Shown one piece after another: positions 12,501 through 24,247 of a DNA stretch of 64,000 nucleotides. The stretch is taken from the NCBI GenBank assembly GCA_038502055.1, contig JAXRKN010000040.1:2170001-2234000 (forward strand). Reading direction: 5' to 3'. The position numbers were made by a program, and so were the translations under genes. A model generated the notes under the pieces. It was not told the DNA's origin. It made no database searches and saw only the letters and a program-made list of their open reading frames with translations. The DNA is from Tanytarsus gracilentus. Lineage: Eukaryota; Arthropoda; Insecta; Diptera; Chironomidae. The first letter of the stretch is position 1, and each line of letters opens with the position of its first letter.

Positions 12501-14069
12501 TCGCAGGTGATGATGAGGAAATTAAATGCGTAAACGCATAGTTGAGAAACCGCTACAAAATTAATGGATTTTAACGAAAATTTAAAAAAATAATTGTCCT
12601 TCTTGAAATTACAATGATGTATGAATTGCCGACAATCAGCCAAAAAATGAGTGTTTGAAAAGAAGAAAGAACACCTTGAATGGTTAATTAAAATTTCACG
12701 GCTAATTAGCATCTATTTGAATTTCTCAAAAAACATTTCTCGAGTGGTCAGTGCAATTCTCAACACCGCAGTAATTCTTTACTATCATTCACCATCATTA
12801 TTATGTATCCTCTTCTGAGTGTGCGATAGAGAGTAAAAAGTGAAGTAAAAACTTCAACACTTTTTTTCTCTCTCCTCAATTGAAATGGCACAAAAGGGAG
12901 TAAAAAGTGAGTGAGATGAAGCCAAGCATCATCATAAAAAGATTTCAAGTATCATTTCGAGATGTTTTATTATCCTCCTCGAAATCACCTTGTAGACTCT
13001 CATTTTTTTTTAATTCCATCCTCAAATAATAAACACTATGCATTGAAAAAGAAATGTTAGCCTGATAAGAGTGAAAATCATCGTGTACATTTTTAACCAT
13101 CATATCACGATTATTATTTTTATTATTCACTGACAGATGATGAAAAAAGTACGTTAAAAAAATCAGTAAATCAAATTCACCTAAAAGTACCTTCAAAATG
13201 CCGAGTTGCGAATTTGTCCCTACACTGCTGCATCAACTGTTACTGATGGTAAAAAAATTGTTGTCTGTGCGAGAATGATGGCAGAAATCATTGAAAATAA
13301 TCAGCAATCATCGTTGAGTGTGCGCGATTGGTAGAAATTGCATAGCCACGCCCCTACAACCATCGGAAAACATCTAGCATAGTAGGGTATAAACATCATA
13401 AATCATGCGAGACAGAGTAAAGGAGGAAGAAAATGAAATGTAGAAATATGCAGAAGTGCTCTTCTATTGGATAAAAATGCCACACTCACACACACCTTAA
13501 TAACACAGACTCCGGTCGCACTAAAGTGATTGTGTGTAGATTTCTCGATATACACGGCACACATATAGGGGAGAGGAAGAAATAAAAAAAAATCACACAG
13601 CCTGGGCACTTCTACTCGTGAGATGAGACTACCTCTTATTTCACTTTTGAAATTCGTGTCGAGTGGTTATTTTTCTTTCTCTCGGAATAGTTTTATATTA
13701 TTTCTCAATAACTCGTGTTGGATGCTTGATCGTCTAATTCGCGGTCGTCACTTTTAAGAATATTTGAGAGTGTGATTAAGGACATATGTGCGATAGAATT
13801 ATCGTTCGAAATCAATGAGATTATGAGAGAATCCTTTAAAAATTATCGAAGTGATGTCAAACGTAAAATTTTGACGTTTTGATTGACTCGCAAAAAAAAA
13901 TATCACAAAGTGATTGCAGTGATTTTCAAATGCCAATTATGGATTATTTAGATTCAGTGTGAATAAAATACAATTAAAAATTTTCTTGCATTTCTTAAAA
14001 AGTGAAAAAAAAAAGTTTAAAAATATTTGAAGAAAGAAAAATCTTTTAATCTGCGTCCATCGTTTGTTC
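9503..14069. other. Gene-poor region upstream of scro
   Basis: About 4.6 kb with no coding exon I can support. The left end is the 3' UTR of the BCH gene. The right part (about 13.3-14.07 kb) is richer in GC and in repeated CTCTCTC/CACTCAC motifs, and presumably holds the promoter and 5' UTR of the plus-strand homeobox gene. Exact matches to the NK2-class site T(C)AAGTG occur at 11819-11825 and, on the minus strand, at 12100-12106. No transcription start can be fixed from sequence alone. Confidence 0.5.
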
Positions 14070-17000
14070 ATGTCCGCCTCACTGGCAACTAACGCTGGAA
14101 ACTATCCAGACGATCCCGATAGTGAGCAAAATTTATTGCCGGACTTAAATGGCGTCGACTTGGTTATGAGCCTTTCGCCCAAGACCAATCAACATTTGCA
14201 ACATTTACAAACACTTCAACATAATTCATTGCAAAATATAAATCATTCGACACCGTTTTCAGTTAGTGACATATTGAGTCCAATTGAAGAATACCGCAAA
14301 CTGGAATTAAATCCGCCATCGCCTTACAGGTACGCAGATTGCCAATCTGTGAGGTGCGAAAGAAATGACGAAAAAAATTGTGATTTTTTTAATTAAAGTT
14401 TATTTCTCCATCAGATCAAATTCAAGCGGCTCTAGTGTAAATTCGCCAAGTGCATTAGGAATTAATAACACCAATAATATGGCAAATCCCTACGCCATGG
14501 CACCACTCTATCACAGTCCCGGCGTTCAAAGCTATTGTACGCCAACGGATAATTTATCGCTCGCCGGACATTACACGGACATGCGAAATTCCGCAAGCTG
14601 GTATGGCTCATCGGCAAACGATCCACGTTTTGCGAGTAAGTACACAATTTCAAAAGCATATTAAAGTGAAAAATATTTCATTCATAAAATGGCATTGCTG
14701 CACTTTAAGAAATTTATGCTAAAAAGAGAGAGAGAAATCAAAAGAGTTCTCGTTATGAATGAAAGGTGAAGGTTCTCCATGTTGCAAAATGATGCGGTTA
14801 CTATGAAGTAGAATTGCAGTCGATAAAAAAAGTGCTGAAAAAAGTTTTTCAACCTCCATTCGAGTGAGTGAAGGAGAATAAAAATAAAATGGGGAACATG
14901 CACATAAATTGAAGAAAAAAATCAATACTCCGATGGAAATTTATTTAATCTTTGATTTTCCTCGATTATGTTTGCATTTTTCCTTCCAAATGATGGATGT
15001 TTACACTCCTAGAGGGGAGTAACGAAAAGCGATTTTTTATGTTCCATTTACAAATAATAAAAATTCATATTGCAAATTCAGCGATTTAATGGATTTTAAA
15101 TTTGAGGCTTTGTGCAAATATTTTTCCCTTCGGATTTTTATCTCTAATTCGTTTTTGTTGGAAAAACATTTTTCAATGTAATCTCTTGATGTTGATCCAC
15201 TCTGTGCAGAAAAAAAATCCATTAAAAATTTATTTCGCAGTTTTATTTTTGCTCTTTGACTTCAATTGAAAAAAATACTGTGAATGGCTTTAATATTTTA
15301 CGAGCAAACGTTTGCCATTTTTTTGCATGCACAACAGCTGCAAAAACAACATTCATATATGCTTCATAATTACCACTTTCAAACGCTCATTACTCTTGTT
15401 TACGCTGTGAAAACTTTGCTTTTTCACTTTGAAAAAGTTTTCAATATAGTTTTCAAATCTTTTTATTTAGTCCTGGTTGCCATATGGCAAAATTGAATGA
15501 ATGCGAGCATATTTTTCAGTGCATACACCAACATAATAGGATAATAATTTCGAGTTTTTTTTATGAAAGAATTGGCACCCATGTTCGGAGCAGAGAGGAC
15601 GACTGATGCCATGATGCTATATTGCAATGAAGAAAAAAATGAATATAACGATTTGCGGTTTAGTGAATTCTCAAGTGGGTGGTTTTTATTTTTTATGATT
15701 TTTTTATTCGGGTTAAAAAATTCTATCTCTCTCTCGCTTTTTTCTACCCTCAACGGATGTCTGATTTATTTTCATGCTGAATTGTCGCTCATTGTGATGA
15801 ATTCTACAATTTTTTTTTCAACAATTACTGAAGCGTATAATTCGTAGATTTTTATTTAAAATGAAATTAATGAGATTTTAAAGTGAAACGACCTAAATAA
15901 ATTTTTTTTAAAGGTAGACATTTCTTCTGTTCAAATATTTCCATGGAAACCACTTTGGAGAGAAGTTTTTTGAAGTAAAAGTAAAATTTACATTTCACAA
16001 TTTCAAGTGCTTGCCTCCTTTGCTACTGATACCTTAAGGGCGAAAAAAAAAAGTTCTACAATAAATTCCATCGTTGACGTGGTGCAAACAAAAAGAGGAA
16101 AAAAAGTTGAAGAAATTTGATATCAAAAATCATTTTTCGTGTGTGGACTTTTAGCACATTATTTGAATTGCCACTTGATGGCTGATACATGCGTTTATTG
16201 GTTTCTGTTACTCGATACGATTTTAACTATTTTTTTCTCTCTGAAGAAGTTCAAACATCGAGTGACGACGAAAGAATTTATTGTGCAAACATTTTATTCA
16301 ACTTTCGTACCACAGTTATGCATAGATGAAAAAATATCGAGTTTCATTACTTTAATTTGTAAATCGTGCCTGCGTGGGGGCAAAAAAGAGCCATTTTCTC
16401 TTCTTTCAATAGTAAAATCTCTCATTCATCAAGTGCTTCGCTGTGAAGGTGTTAACGATTAAAATTATCCAATTACTGACAGTTGAGAAATTAAGATGAA
16501 AATCAATCACACGCACTCACGAAATAATGAATTGAAATCTGATTTCATGAATGAGCTTAATTTTATTTGTATTATAATGACGATGAAAGCTCAGATTATT
16601 GACACTCAATGCTCTCACGCATTGTGATGTCAAATTTTAAATGAAATTTTCATGAATTTTGAAATCCAATAAATTTAATTTAATCCCTTCGCGTTTCACA
16701 TAAACCACGACTACTCATTATCTCGCTTTAATTGAGCGCAAAATTATGAGTTGATTGTTGTCAATGTTATATGTTCTATATCTACATCTCATTCACTCAC
16801 TTCGAGCCGCTCTCACTTGTGTGCTCGAGGGCGTATGACGATGAGTTTGATGAGAGAAGTATGATATCAGGGAAAATAAGTGTCGAATAATAGGGTTGAT
16901 CGCCACAACAATCATAATAAGAAAGAGAAGCACTTGAGCTGATGTTGCTTTTTCAAGAAAATATTATAACAACAGCGACCATCTGATCAAATTTCAACAA

Positions 17001-20000
17001 TTGACATCATTTTCCGCCAGTTAATTTTTATAAAATCGTTAAAATTTGCCTTCATCGCATCAATATTATTTCAATGATTAAAACATTAAAACCCACCCAT
17101 AATGATGATGAAAACTAACCCCTCGCCGTACCAGTCAGTAATCATTCTCTTGGTATGTGCTCTCTCTCTCACTCACTCAACATAGTTGATTGAAATAATA
17201 TTATTTTCCCTTTCTGTAATTGTCAGCAGAAATTATTTTATTGTGTGCGAATGTATTTGTGCGTATTATTTAAGGGTGCTCTCGATTTGAACACAAGGAA
17301 AGAGGAAAATAATCAACCTCTCACTCACTCACTCGATGGGATTCAAGGCTGTCAAACTCCTTCGAAAAATGCAATGATGAGCACTCGCTGAAGTGGCCAC
17401 TTTTAAGGGAGGATTGAATGAGTCGAGTGAAGGCGAAGGTACATTTCATTCTCGTTCTCTCTCTTACCGTCATTACGTCAGTCAAAAAATACTATTTCCG
17501 GACTCAATGCACATACGCGTTCAATCTATACACGATGATGATCGCTCATACACAAAGAACAATGAACAATTTGGCTCAATTTTCGTGCGCATATGTGTGG
17601 TCACAGAACGTAAATGAAGAGAGAGAGAAAAAAAATAATAAGAAAATCATTAAATAATGACGATGAGATTGAGCTTTCTTTCCGTTTCAATGAAAATTGA
17701 ATAAAATTCAATTCATTGCGTTCATGGTTTGTTAAATGAAAAAAAAAGCTGTATGGCAAATTTGAGATTCAGAAAGAGTGATTATGTGCTATGAATGAGA
17801 AATGAGGAAAATACATATATTTTGTTATGCTACTGATTATGTCGATCAATGTTGCGTGTAATGAGGGTGATTAGGTAATTGGGCGGGTCCTTTAAAAAAT
17901 CCCTATCAGATTATCTCGAGTGTCTCTCTCAATTTAGATATTTTCCACAAAATTGGACACATTTCGAAAATTATTGTGATCAATATCTTTTCAGTTAATC
18001 CTTTGCCACCTCTCTCTCTCATTTTATTTCTTTCATCATCCATCGCAGTTTATTGATTTCGATCCAACACTAATATTTTCATTTCTGAATTTATTCATCG
18101 TCATTCATTAATATTTTTCTTCCAAAAAAAAATATCGTGTTTTGTCTTGTTGATTGAGCGACGTTTCATCAAATATTATCTCAATTGTGTGTATGAAAGG
18201 AATTTTTCTCCTCATCTCTTTCACTCCTTCTTTCTCTCTACATTATATGCCGAAATAAATATTCAAAGCCACGACAAAAAAGCTAAAGAAAGCAAAAGCA
18301 ATGTGAGGAGTGCGATGACTGAAAGCATGATTGGAGAGAATGAAACCGAGAAATTCTTAAAATAACAAGAAATACCTCAAAAATAAACACAAGCTCTTAT
18401 GGTTTTTGCCTTGATGATTTAATGAGAGAAGTTTGAATTTTTTTGTGTTCTCATTGTGACTTAATTCAATTAATTGATGATTGAGGTGGGAACAAATATT
18501 TTTCTAGTGTTTCTATGAAATGTCTCGAGAGAGTGAAAATTGAAATTTAAGATTTTTATCTCCTCGCTTTTATTGTGGATTGGAAACGTGACAAATCATA
18601 TAATGCAGGACATTAGGATTTTTCTTTTCTCGGGACATGTGAATGGAACAATTTCAAATCGAAGATCAATATTGATAATAAAAAATGTAATCGAATTTCA
18701 AAATCTACACACACATATTGCGACATCTCACACATCCGACGGATTTAAAGAAAAATTTCAGCATTGCCAATTACATTTTCTTATGTGTGGTTTAAAGAAT
18801 AGAAAATCACCACGTTTAGCAATAAAAACATGAATTCGCATAATGTAAATGCATTTTAATAGCACAGTGAAAAAATATTCGAAAGATAAATATTTGAAAG
18901 GAAAATATCTGCAGAAACTGATGGACGTTAACACACAGAAAATAAAGAAGTGAATGTGTATATTGCAAAATATCTTCTCGTTCGACGAATTCGAAGAATA
19001 AAGAAGGAAAGAAAAATATTCTTGCTAAATAAATATTTGCACTACGAAATGTCCAGCATCTCCTTCCTTCAAATAACACTGAAAAAATCTCCTTTAACTT
19101 TTTTCATGACAGCAACAGAAAAAATAAATTCAATAATTTTTTTAAATTGAAAAAAATATATTTTTGGATAAAAACGAATTTGAAGAAAAACTTCTAGCAT
19201 AAATATAATTATTCAGAAATTAATTTAATAATTTCAATAAGTTTTAAAAAAATCTTCTTGAATTTTGTTTAAAAAAATTATAATTTTATCCATCACGGCG
19301 CGGAAATTTTAATTGCGTTTGTTTTAAAAAACAGTTTATAAGTGAAGAGCGGTAAATTAATTGTACAATGTGTGTGTGTGTGTGCAATCTTCAGCAAATT
19401 AAGCGAGTAAGCAAATTTCAACGTTGAATGATAATGCACGCAATACACGGAATGGATCAATAAATGTGTTTTTCTCTCTCAATATTTTCTGTCAGGACTG
19501 CAATTTAAGAGCAAACAATGTGAGAAACTGTCAGAAGGAAGAAAATTGAAGAGCATTTTAAATATTAGAAGGCAAAATTCATTGATTTGCTTATGCAAAT
19601 TTATTGTAATTACGATGTTTTAAATATTATTCAAATTTGTCTAGCAGCCGTCAGTGGCAGAGAAGCAACAGTCAAATGATTTGCTAACCTTTTGCCACTG
19701 TGTGTAAGCGAGTGTGTTTGTAAGAACTTAAAGCAGTTTGTATATATATTTTGAATGAGATATTGAGTGAGATGTATATACACACCAACCACATCATGAA
19801 GTCATAAAAATCACTAGAAGATGATGATCATTTGAGGGCTCTTCTGAATGCCATTGAGCGTACGGATAATATTTTTCTCAATATAAACGAAAAGATTGTT
19901 TGATAACACACTTCTATCTCTCGCTATTTTTTTTTGCAGTCACAAGGTTAATGGGAGGATCAGCTGGTGGTCCGATGTCAAATATGAGTGGACTTTCTGC

Positions 20001-23000
20001 CGCATGCAATGTCGGCGATTCAAAACCTATGCAATTTCCATTAACACAACGAAGAAAGCGACGGGTTCTGTTCACGCAGGCACAAGTGAGTACAATTTTA
20101 AAATTCAAAATTTGTTATAAGAATAAGCGAAAACTGTCTCGTGCTCAAGTCTTCAATCGCGATTGATCAAATATTGACTAAATCTTCCAAATTCTTTGGT
20201 TGGCAGACACTAAAATAATTTACTCTTTTGAATGCGCGTAAAACTAGAAGTTGCTAACTTAACATGTTTGCCTAATGAATGTAGTGTCACCAATTTCGAT
20301 GATGCGCGCCCAAAGCTACGATCTCACTTCTTCCATATCAACGGCAGCAAAATTATTCGTTCACAAATATTGGACATGAGTAAACGTAATAAAATGGAAT
20401 TAATGGGCTTAGAATAGCCTCAGTAGATTGATCTCAGTGATGACTTAAGAGACGACTCATTTTTTCTCTCTCAATTGACTTTACACCTGCTTCATTATCG
20501 TCGTCATTGTTATTGTTGGGATGTACTTGAATGAATAAAAATGAGAGCTTTTAAAAGCTCTTGAAATGTGCTAAGTCAATAAGTGCGAATTATATTCATT
20601 CAATAATTTTTTTTCTCTATTTCTCGCTCTTAATTTTGACCAGCCAAATGAAATTTAATAAAATCAAGTCCTAACCTCTCACATCAAATTTCTTATCCCC
20701 CTTTTTACATTCATTTTGATATTCATTGTCGTATTAGTGAAAACTTGGCATTTTAAGTGCTTGACAAACAAACGATTCACTCTCATATCCACATTCAATC
20801 CTATATACTTTTTTGCCTTCAACTCTTTCCATGTCGAGACGTCTTATATATTTAGCATTTTATGAGGAATTAAAAAAGTAAATTTTTCAAATAATTTTCA
20901 TAAAAATAAATATTAAAAATTTACAAATTTCATAAAATTATTTTAACAAAAATAACTCGAATAAAAGGGGAGGAAAAGCATTATTTTTCCTCAATGCATA
21001 AAGTAACACATTCAGTACGCACAATATTTACTATTTGCTGCTGCTGCTGCCTCTCAACTTCTATTTGTTTCGTTTTTATTTTTATTACTGTTTATTTTGA
21101 ACGTTTTCCGATTTTATAAGAGAGAAGTAGCTAAATATGCTGCTGCTGTTTGCCGATGAAGTCTCTGTCTATTGTTTCTCAACCACTCATTGTATTTCTC
21201 AAGCGCATGAAAATTGAGATGTGCCAACAACTCATCGTTCGATTAATTAGATTTTTATTGGATAAAGTTTGATGAATTTTCGATGATCCATCCGATGCTG
21301 ACGATGAGTGTAAATAATTATGGTGATAGCAAGTTTTTATAAATTTATCTTCTTTTTTACACAGGTCTACGAGCTAGAGAGGAGATTTAAGCAGCAGAAA
21401 TACTTATCAGCACCTGAACGAGAACATCTTGCAAGTTTAATTCATTTAACGCCTACACAAGTGAGTACCTTCAAGTTTATGGACATTACAACATTTTCAA
21501 GGATCGAAAAATGATTAATAAACATTACAATCACTTTACATCTTCGCACACACACATTTAAGATTATTTCTTTTTGCAATGATAATTTAAATACATCAGC
21601 AATAATTAAACAAAACTTCTCTGCAGTCAAATGCTGCATGACTAACTGTGCATTTGCTTTTAAGTGATGAAAGCATCTCAAACAAAACATTTCTCAAACC
21701 GCGAAGAATGAGACAGCGACACGGTTTAATTTTAAAATTATTGATGATTAATAAAATAGAAATTAAACTCATAATTATTAACGAATAAAAGACTATACTA
21801 TGTTAAATGAGTAAAGAAGACACTGCAAAAAAACATAAAAATGCATTTTCAAGATGAATCAATTATGTACTTTAAAAACATTTCAATCGCTGTTTGTAGC
21901 GCAAATATGTACTCACGACGCTCTTTCTTTCTCATACATTGCTTGTACACGTCTTGCGATAAGTGAAAATTTAGTTTAATTTAATTCTTGATAGACATAC
22001 ACATGACACACGTGATGAAATCATAATGAGACTGTTTGACGGCTCACAACGCAAATTAGACAGGAGGGTGATTAGTGTTAAATGTTATAACATCATCATT
22101 ATCGTGTGGATGTGTAAGAGAGTTTAAAAATTATTCTCGATGTGACTAATTCGTTGAATAAGTTGCTCGAATGAATTATTTTCAAAAATGTGCTGACCAT
22201 TCGACAAAAGGAAATATGAGAAGATTTAATGAAAGCTAAACAAAATCTTAAAAGAGCTTAAACGGAAGGAAAAAGGACACATTATTGTTATTTTTGTGAG
22301 AGGATAAAAATGGCATGAAAACATTGACTTTGGGACTCATTTTAAGTTACTTCTGTTGACCATGTGGGGTAACAATTTAAAGAAAGAGTTTCTTAAAATC
22401 AAAAATAGAAAAATCACATAAAAGTTAATGCAATAAAATAATTTTAAAGAAATTTGTGAAAAATTTTAAAATTTGAATCACTTTAAAATTACAAATAAAA
22501 CATTTTTTTGTTTTAAAAATGCATCCATAATTCTTTTTTATAAATTCTTAACAAAAATCACATTTTAAAAGTAAATAACTTTATACTCGATTGCATTTGT
22601 TCATTGTTGCAAGATTAATAGAATAATAAATGAACCTGCATAAATCTTTTTAAGTGAATAATAACAAATCTCGATAATCCGTAAATTATTCTCAATTTTT
22701 TGCCTTCTTATTATTCTTGTAAATTTTCTATGAAAAAAAGTATAATGGAGAGAAACCTCAAAAGTAAAAACATTTCCCACACAACAAGACCGTAAATCGA
22801 CAGGATACCAATGGGTCAAAATGCACTTTATAAAAGTAAAATTGCACGGGAATCAATCAAATGAAAAAATTTATTTGCTTTAGTGGATCTCAATAAAAAA
22901 AATTCTTCGAAGGTAAAAGATTATCAGCTCATAAAAAAAGTGCTAGAATAAACATTTTAAGGCACCCTGCGAGGATATAAAAAAACTTATAATGTTCACA

Positions 23001-24247
23001 CATCTCAGAGAGAGAAAAGGGGGAAATAATTTTAAAGCGAGTGCATGTGAAATTTGAATAAATTAACCCTCGATATATATCCTCTTCATGAAATCTGCAA
23101 TAAATGTGTGTGACGACAGTGAGCGTGAACAAGGAAGGAAATTTGAAATTTCACACTGAAGCGAGGGCAATTGTTGTCGATTGTGCCTCAAATCACATCA
23201 CAATAAATAGGCAAAATCTGTTTTTTAACCATCCAAACATTACCCTCAGGCAACAGCACGCATCATTTAATCGAGAACAATGTAATTCCTTCTCTCATTG
23301 TGTGTACGAGCATAAAATTTCAATGCGGAGGAAATTCAATGTGTTTTTTTGGGTGAAACAAATTCGATCTCATTTTAGTGATAACAGAATTGAGCTAAAA
23401 AAATGTTTTTCTTTGCTTGCTCATTGTTTCGACCCTCCCTTCTTCATACATAACATGCTACTGTTGATGCCGCTTCTTCTTTTCAAGTGAATCTATGATG
23501 TAGTTAATCATTACATGCTATTTGACTGGGTTTATAAGCTGGAGGCGGTGATCGACACATTATACCGCAAACACCGCCGATGGGCAGGAAATTGTCGATT
23601 GTAATTGTTAGATCTGCTGCTGATGGTCTTTGAAATCAATATCGTATAATTTAATTTTTCTCTTTTCTTTGCCTCGCTTCAGGTGAAAATTTGGTTTCAA
23701 AATCATCGCTACAAGTGTAAGCGGCAGGCAAAGGAGAAGGCAATGGCAGAGCAAAATCAACATAATCAGGTGAGTTATTATTGAGTGTACTTATTGGAGA
23801 GTTTTTTAATCTAAGATCCTCGCATGTTTATTCATCTAGTCATCGAGTTCACCTCGACGCGTTGCAGTGCCGGTATTGGTTAAAGACGGAAAGCCATGTT
23901 CTGGTAGCTCAAATTCGACACCTGTTCAACAGCAATTGACTTCGAGTGGCTCAACAATCGGCAACTCATCGTCTAATACAGTGAATTTAATTAATGTTGG
24001 AGGCGGTGGAAATAGTGAGACGGTAACATCAAACAACCAGCACTCGCCCGTCGACTCGCCCTCAACAACAATCTTGAGCGGCTACAATGGCGGAGGACAT
24101 CAACAAATGCTTCAACAGCCATGCAATAACACGTTAATGTCAAATAGCTTAGCGATGGCCTACAGAAATCAAAATAATTTCATGGGCAACAGTCATCAGC
24201 AGCAGCATTGCGGAAGCTATCTTCCACTTCAAGGTAGAGCCTGGTAA
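14070..24247 (+). CDS. scro: NK2.1-class homeobox transcription factor (scarecrow / Nkx2-1)
   Basis: Six coding exons: 14070-14329, 14415-14635, 19940-20085, 21365-21460, 23683-23769 and 23840-24247. All phases join, giving about 405 aa. The N terminus carries the Tinman/TN motif TPFSVSDILSP (about residues 61-71). The homeodomain (about 198-257) contains Tyr54, diagnostic of the NK2 class, and helix 3 VKIWFQNHRYKCKRQ. Its sequence matches NK2.1/scro rather than vnd (TQAQVYELERRFKQQ, then KRQAKEKAMAEQNQ). The NK2-specific domain RRVAVPVLVKDGKPC lies at about 276-290, and the protein ends GRAW, like other NK2.1 proteins. The product is a nuclear DNA-binding regulator; family members act in pharynx and brain patterning. 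The ATG at 14166 (MSLSPK...) matches the usual NK2.1 start, so the upstream 32 codons may be 5' leader or an extended isoform. The homeodomain is interrupted by introns after positions 12 and 44. Confidence 0.95.
14636..19939. other. scro intron 2 (5.3 kb)
   Basis: Large intron of the homeobox gene, flanked by GTAAGT and TTTTTTTTGCAG. No internal exon is recognisable. It contains several CTCACTCACTC-type runs (about 17160-17180 and 17318-17335) and exact T(C)AAGTG matches at 15671, 16013, 16429 and (minus strand) 16931. A GT microsatellite sits at about 19370-19383. It is a plausible enhancer-bearing intron, which is inferred only from size and motif density. Confidence 0.55.
20086..23682. 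other. scro introns 3 and 4 (inside the homeodomain)
   Basis: Intron 3 (20086-21364) and intron 4 (21461-23682) interrupt the homeodomain coding sequence; the 96-bp exon 4 lies between them. A 128-codon open frame at 23104-23490 has no recognisable domain, lies in intron 4 and looks like chance. One T(C)AAGTG match lies at 23483-23489. I see no other feature. Confidence 0.55.

Noticed and set aside
23104..23490. 128-codon ATG-started open frame in scro intron 4
   Set aside because: No domain, no plausible codon bias and no splice or poly(A) context; it lies inside an intron whose flanking exons join in phase.
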